Shown: positions 27,660-27,936 of the stretch, piece by piece | Numbering within the stretch: position 1 is the first letter of the stretch | How the letters are laid out: each line of letters starts with the position of its first letter | Virus record (IMG/VR): IMGVR_UViG_3300025840_000195 | Coordinates: 1-27,936 of that record | Source: a virus | DNA length: 27,936 nucleotides | Direction: 5' to 3' (one strand) | Notes under the pieces: generated by a model | What the model saw: only the letters and a program-made list of their open reading frames with translations | The model's database searches: none | What the model was told of the DNA's origin: nothing | Program-made: the position numbers and the translations under genes

Positions 27660-27936
27660 TGACTGACCAAATCACATTGGAAGAAGCCCTGGAGCTTGTC
27701 ACCTTTCGTCGGAATGCCTGCGGCACTTGGTGTGTTGATCGCGTCCTGGGCAATGTCCGGAGCAATGTCCTAGGCAATGTCGTAGGCACCGTCTACGGTA
27801 ATGTTGGCAGTGTCGGAGGCAATGTCAAATACAGTGTCGGAGGCACCATCGCTGGTCGCGCTTGGAAACTCATCGAGACACCTGAACAGAAGTTCCGCCG
27901 ACTGCTTGATGAGACTGAAAATCAAGAGTTAATTGA
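27659..27936 (+). CDS. partial gene with V-x-G-N tetrapeptide repeats
   Basis: The gene starts at ATG 27659 and runs off the window after 92 codons. After a helical N-terminus (MTDQITLEEALELVTFRR), residues 29-67 are ten short repeats of the form V-x-G-N (VLGN VRSN VLGN VVGT VYGN VGS VGGN VKYS VGGT IAGR), one of them three residues long. This is followed by a charged helix (PEQKFRRLLDE). Such short glycine-rich repeats are likely to fold as a beta-solenoid. Base composition is clearly more GC-rich than in the late genes. The function is unknown; a regulatory or host-interaction role is possible but unsupported. Confidence 0.75.
   Translation, partial: MTDQITLEEALELVTFRRNACGTWCVDRVLGNVRSNVLGNVVGTVYGNVGSVGGNVKYSVGGTIAGRAWKLIETPEQKFRRLLDETENQELI
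27743..27859 (+). repeat. degenerate 12-bp tandem repeats (V-x-G-N)
   Basis: Nine 12-bp units and one 9-bp unit follow each other from 27743 to 27859, most containing GGCAATGTC or a near match. The reading frame is preserved throughout, including at the short unit. Confidence 0.85.

Noticed and set aside
1-27936. CRISPR arrays, insertion sequences, integrase or attachment sites
   Set aside because: No regularly spaced repeats, transposase motifs or integrase motifs were seen.

Overview
The window is part of the genome of a T4-like myovirus. It is most likely a marine cyanophage, of the kind that infects Synechococcus or Prochlorococcus. Three things point there. The gene content is T4-type (gp33, gp59, gp32, gp53, gp48, gp4, gp26, gp27 and gp5 equivalents). 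It also carries genes typical of cyanophages (phoH, a small protein of the cyanobacterial DUF1825 family, very large structural proteins with C-terminal S74-type chaperone domains). The late genes are AT-rich, while early-type islands are less so. All identifications come from reading the translated sequence; no database was searched.

Layout. (1) 1-3805, plus strand: a replication and late-transcription operon with the end of an unknown gene, phoH, a PD-(D/E)XK nuclease, gp33, gp59, a DUF1825 protein and gp32. Genes overlap or touch, and gp32 has its own sigma70-type promoter. (2) 3807-6670, minus strand: a baseplate/head-completion operon, read right to left as a possible 23-aa CxxC mini-protein, gp4, an unknown virion-type protein, gp48 and gp53. 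It ends tail-to-tail with gp32, one base apart. (3) 6711-17447, plus strand: the tail-core cluster. In order it holds a tail-tube-fold protein, gp26, a 60-aa ORF in the -1 frame, a probable tape measure, a tail protein with a lytic transglycosylase domain, gp27, gp5, a beta-helical spike-like protein, an S74 protein and a coiled-coil protein. (4) 17469-18262: a small island with an early-type promoter, two tiny genes (one Phd-antitoxin-like), two tRNA genes and a strongly structured non-coding stretch. (5) 18295-25470: late genes for tail-fibre or adhesin-like proteins, each behind an AATAAATA late-promoter-like box. (6) 25549-27936: a terminator overlapped by a promoter, a UvsW-like helicase, an unknown gene, a 47-aa gene and a truncated gene of V-x-G-N repeats.

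How it works together. Early sigma70-like promoters (TTGACA-N17-TATAAT type) drive the replication and small-gene islands. gp33 is the co-activator that couples replication to late transcription, and the late boxes (TCTAAATA and AATAAATA) precede the tail genes. The most interesting observation is a textbook -1 frameshift signal at the end of gp26: slippery T TTT TTC, a 6-nt spacer and a 10-bp hairpin. It would fuse gp26 to the 60-aa ORF immediately upstream of the putative tape measure, which is the arrangement of the lambda G/GT tail-assembly chaperones. Next in interest are the structured RNA between the tRNAs, a tRNA-Leu(UAA) that lacks the long variable arm, a promoter whose -35 box lies in the loop of the preceding terminator, and a perfect 5 x 21-bp repeat in gp5.
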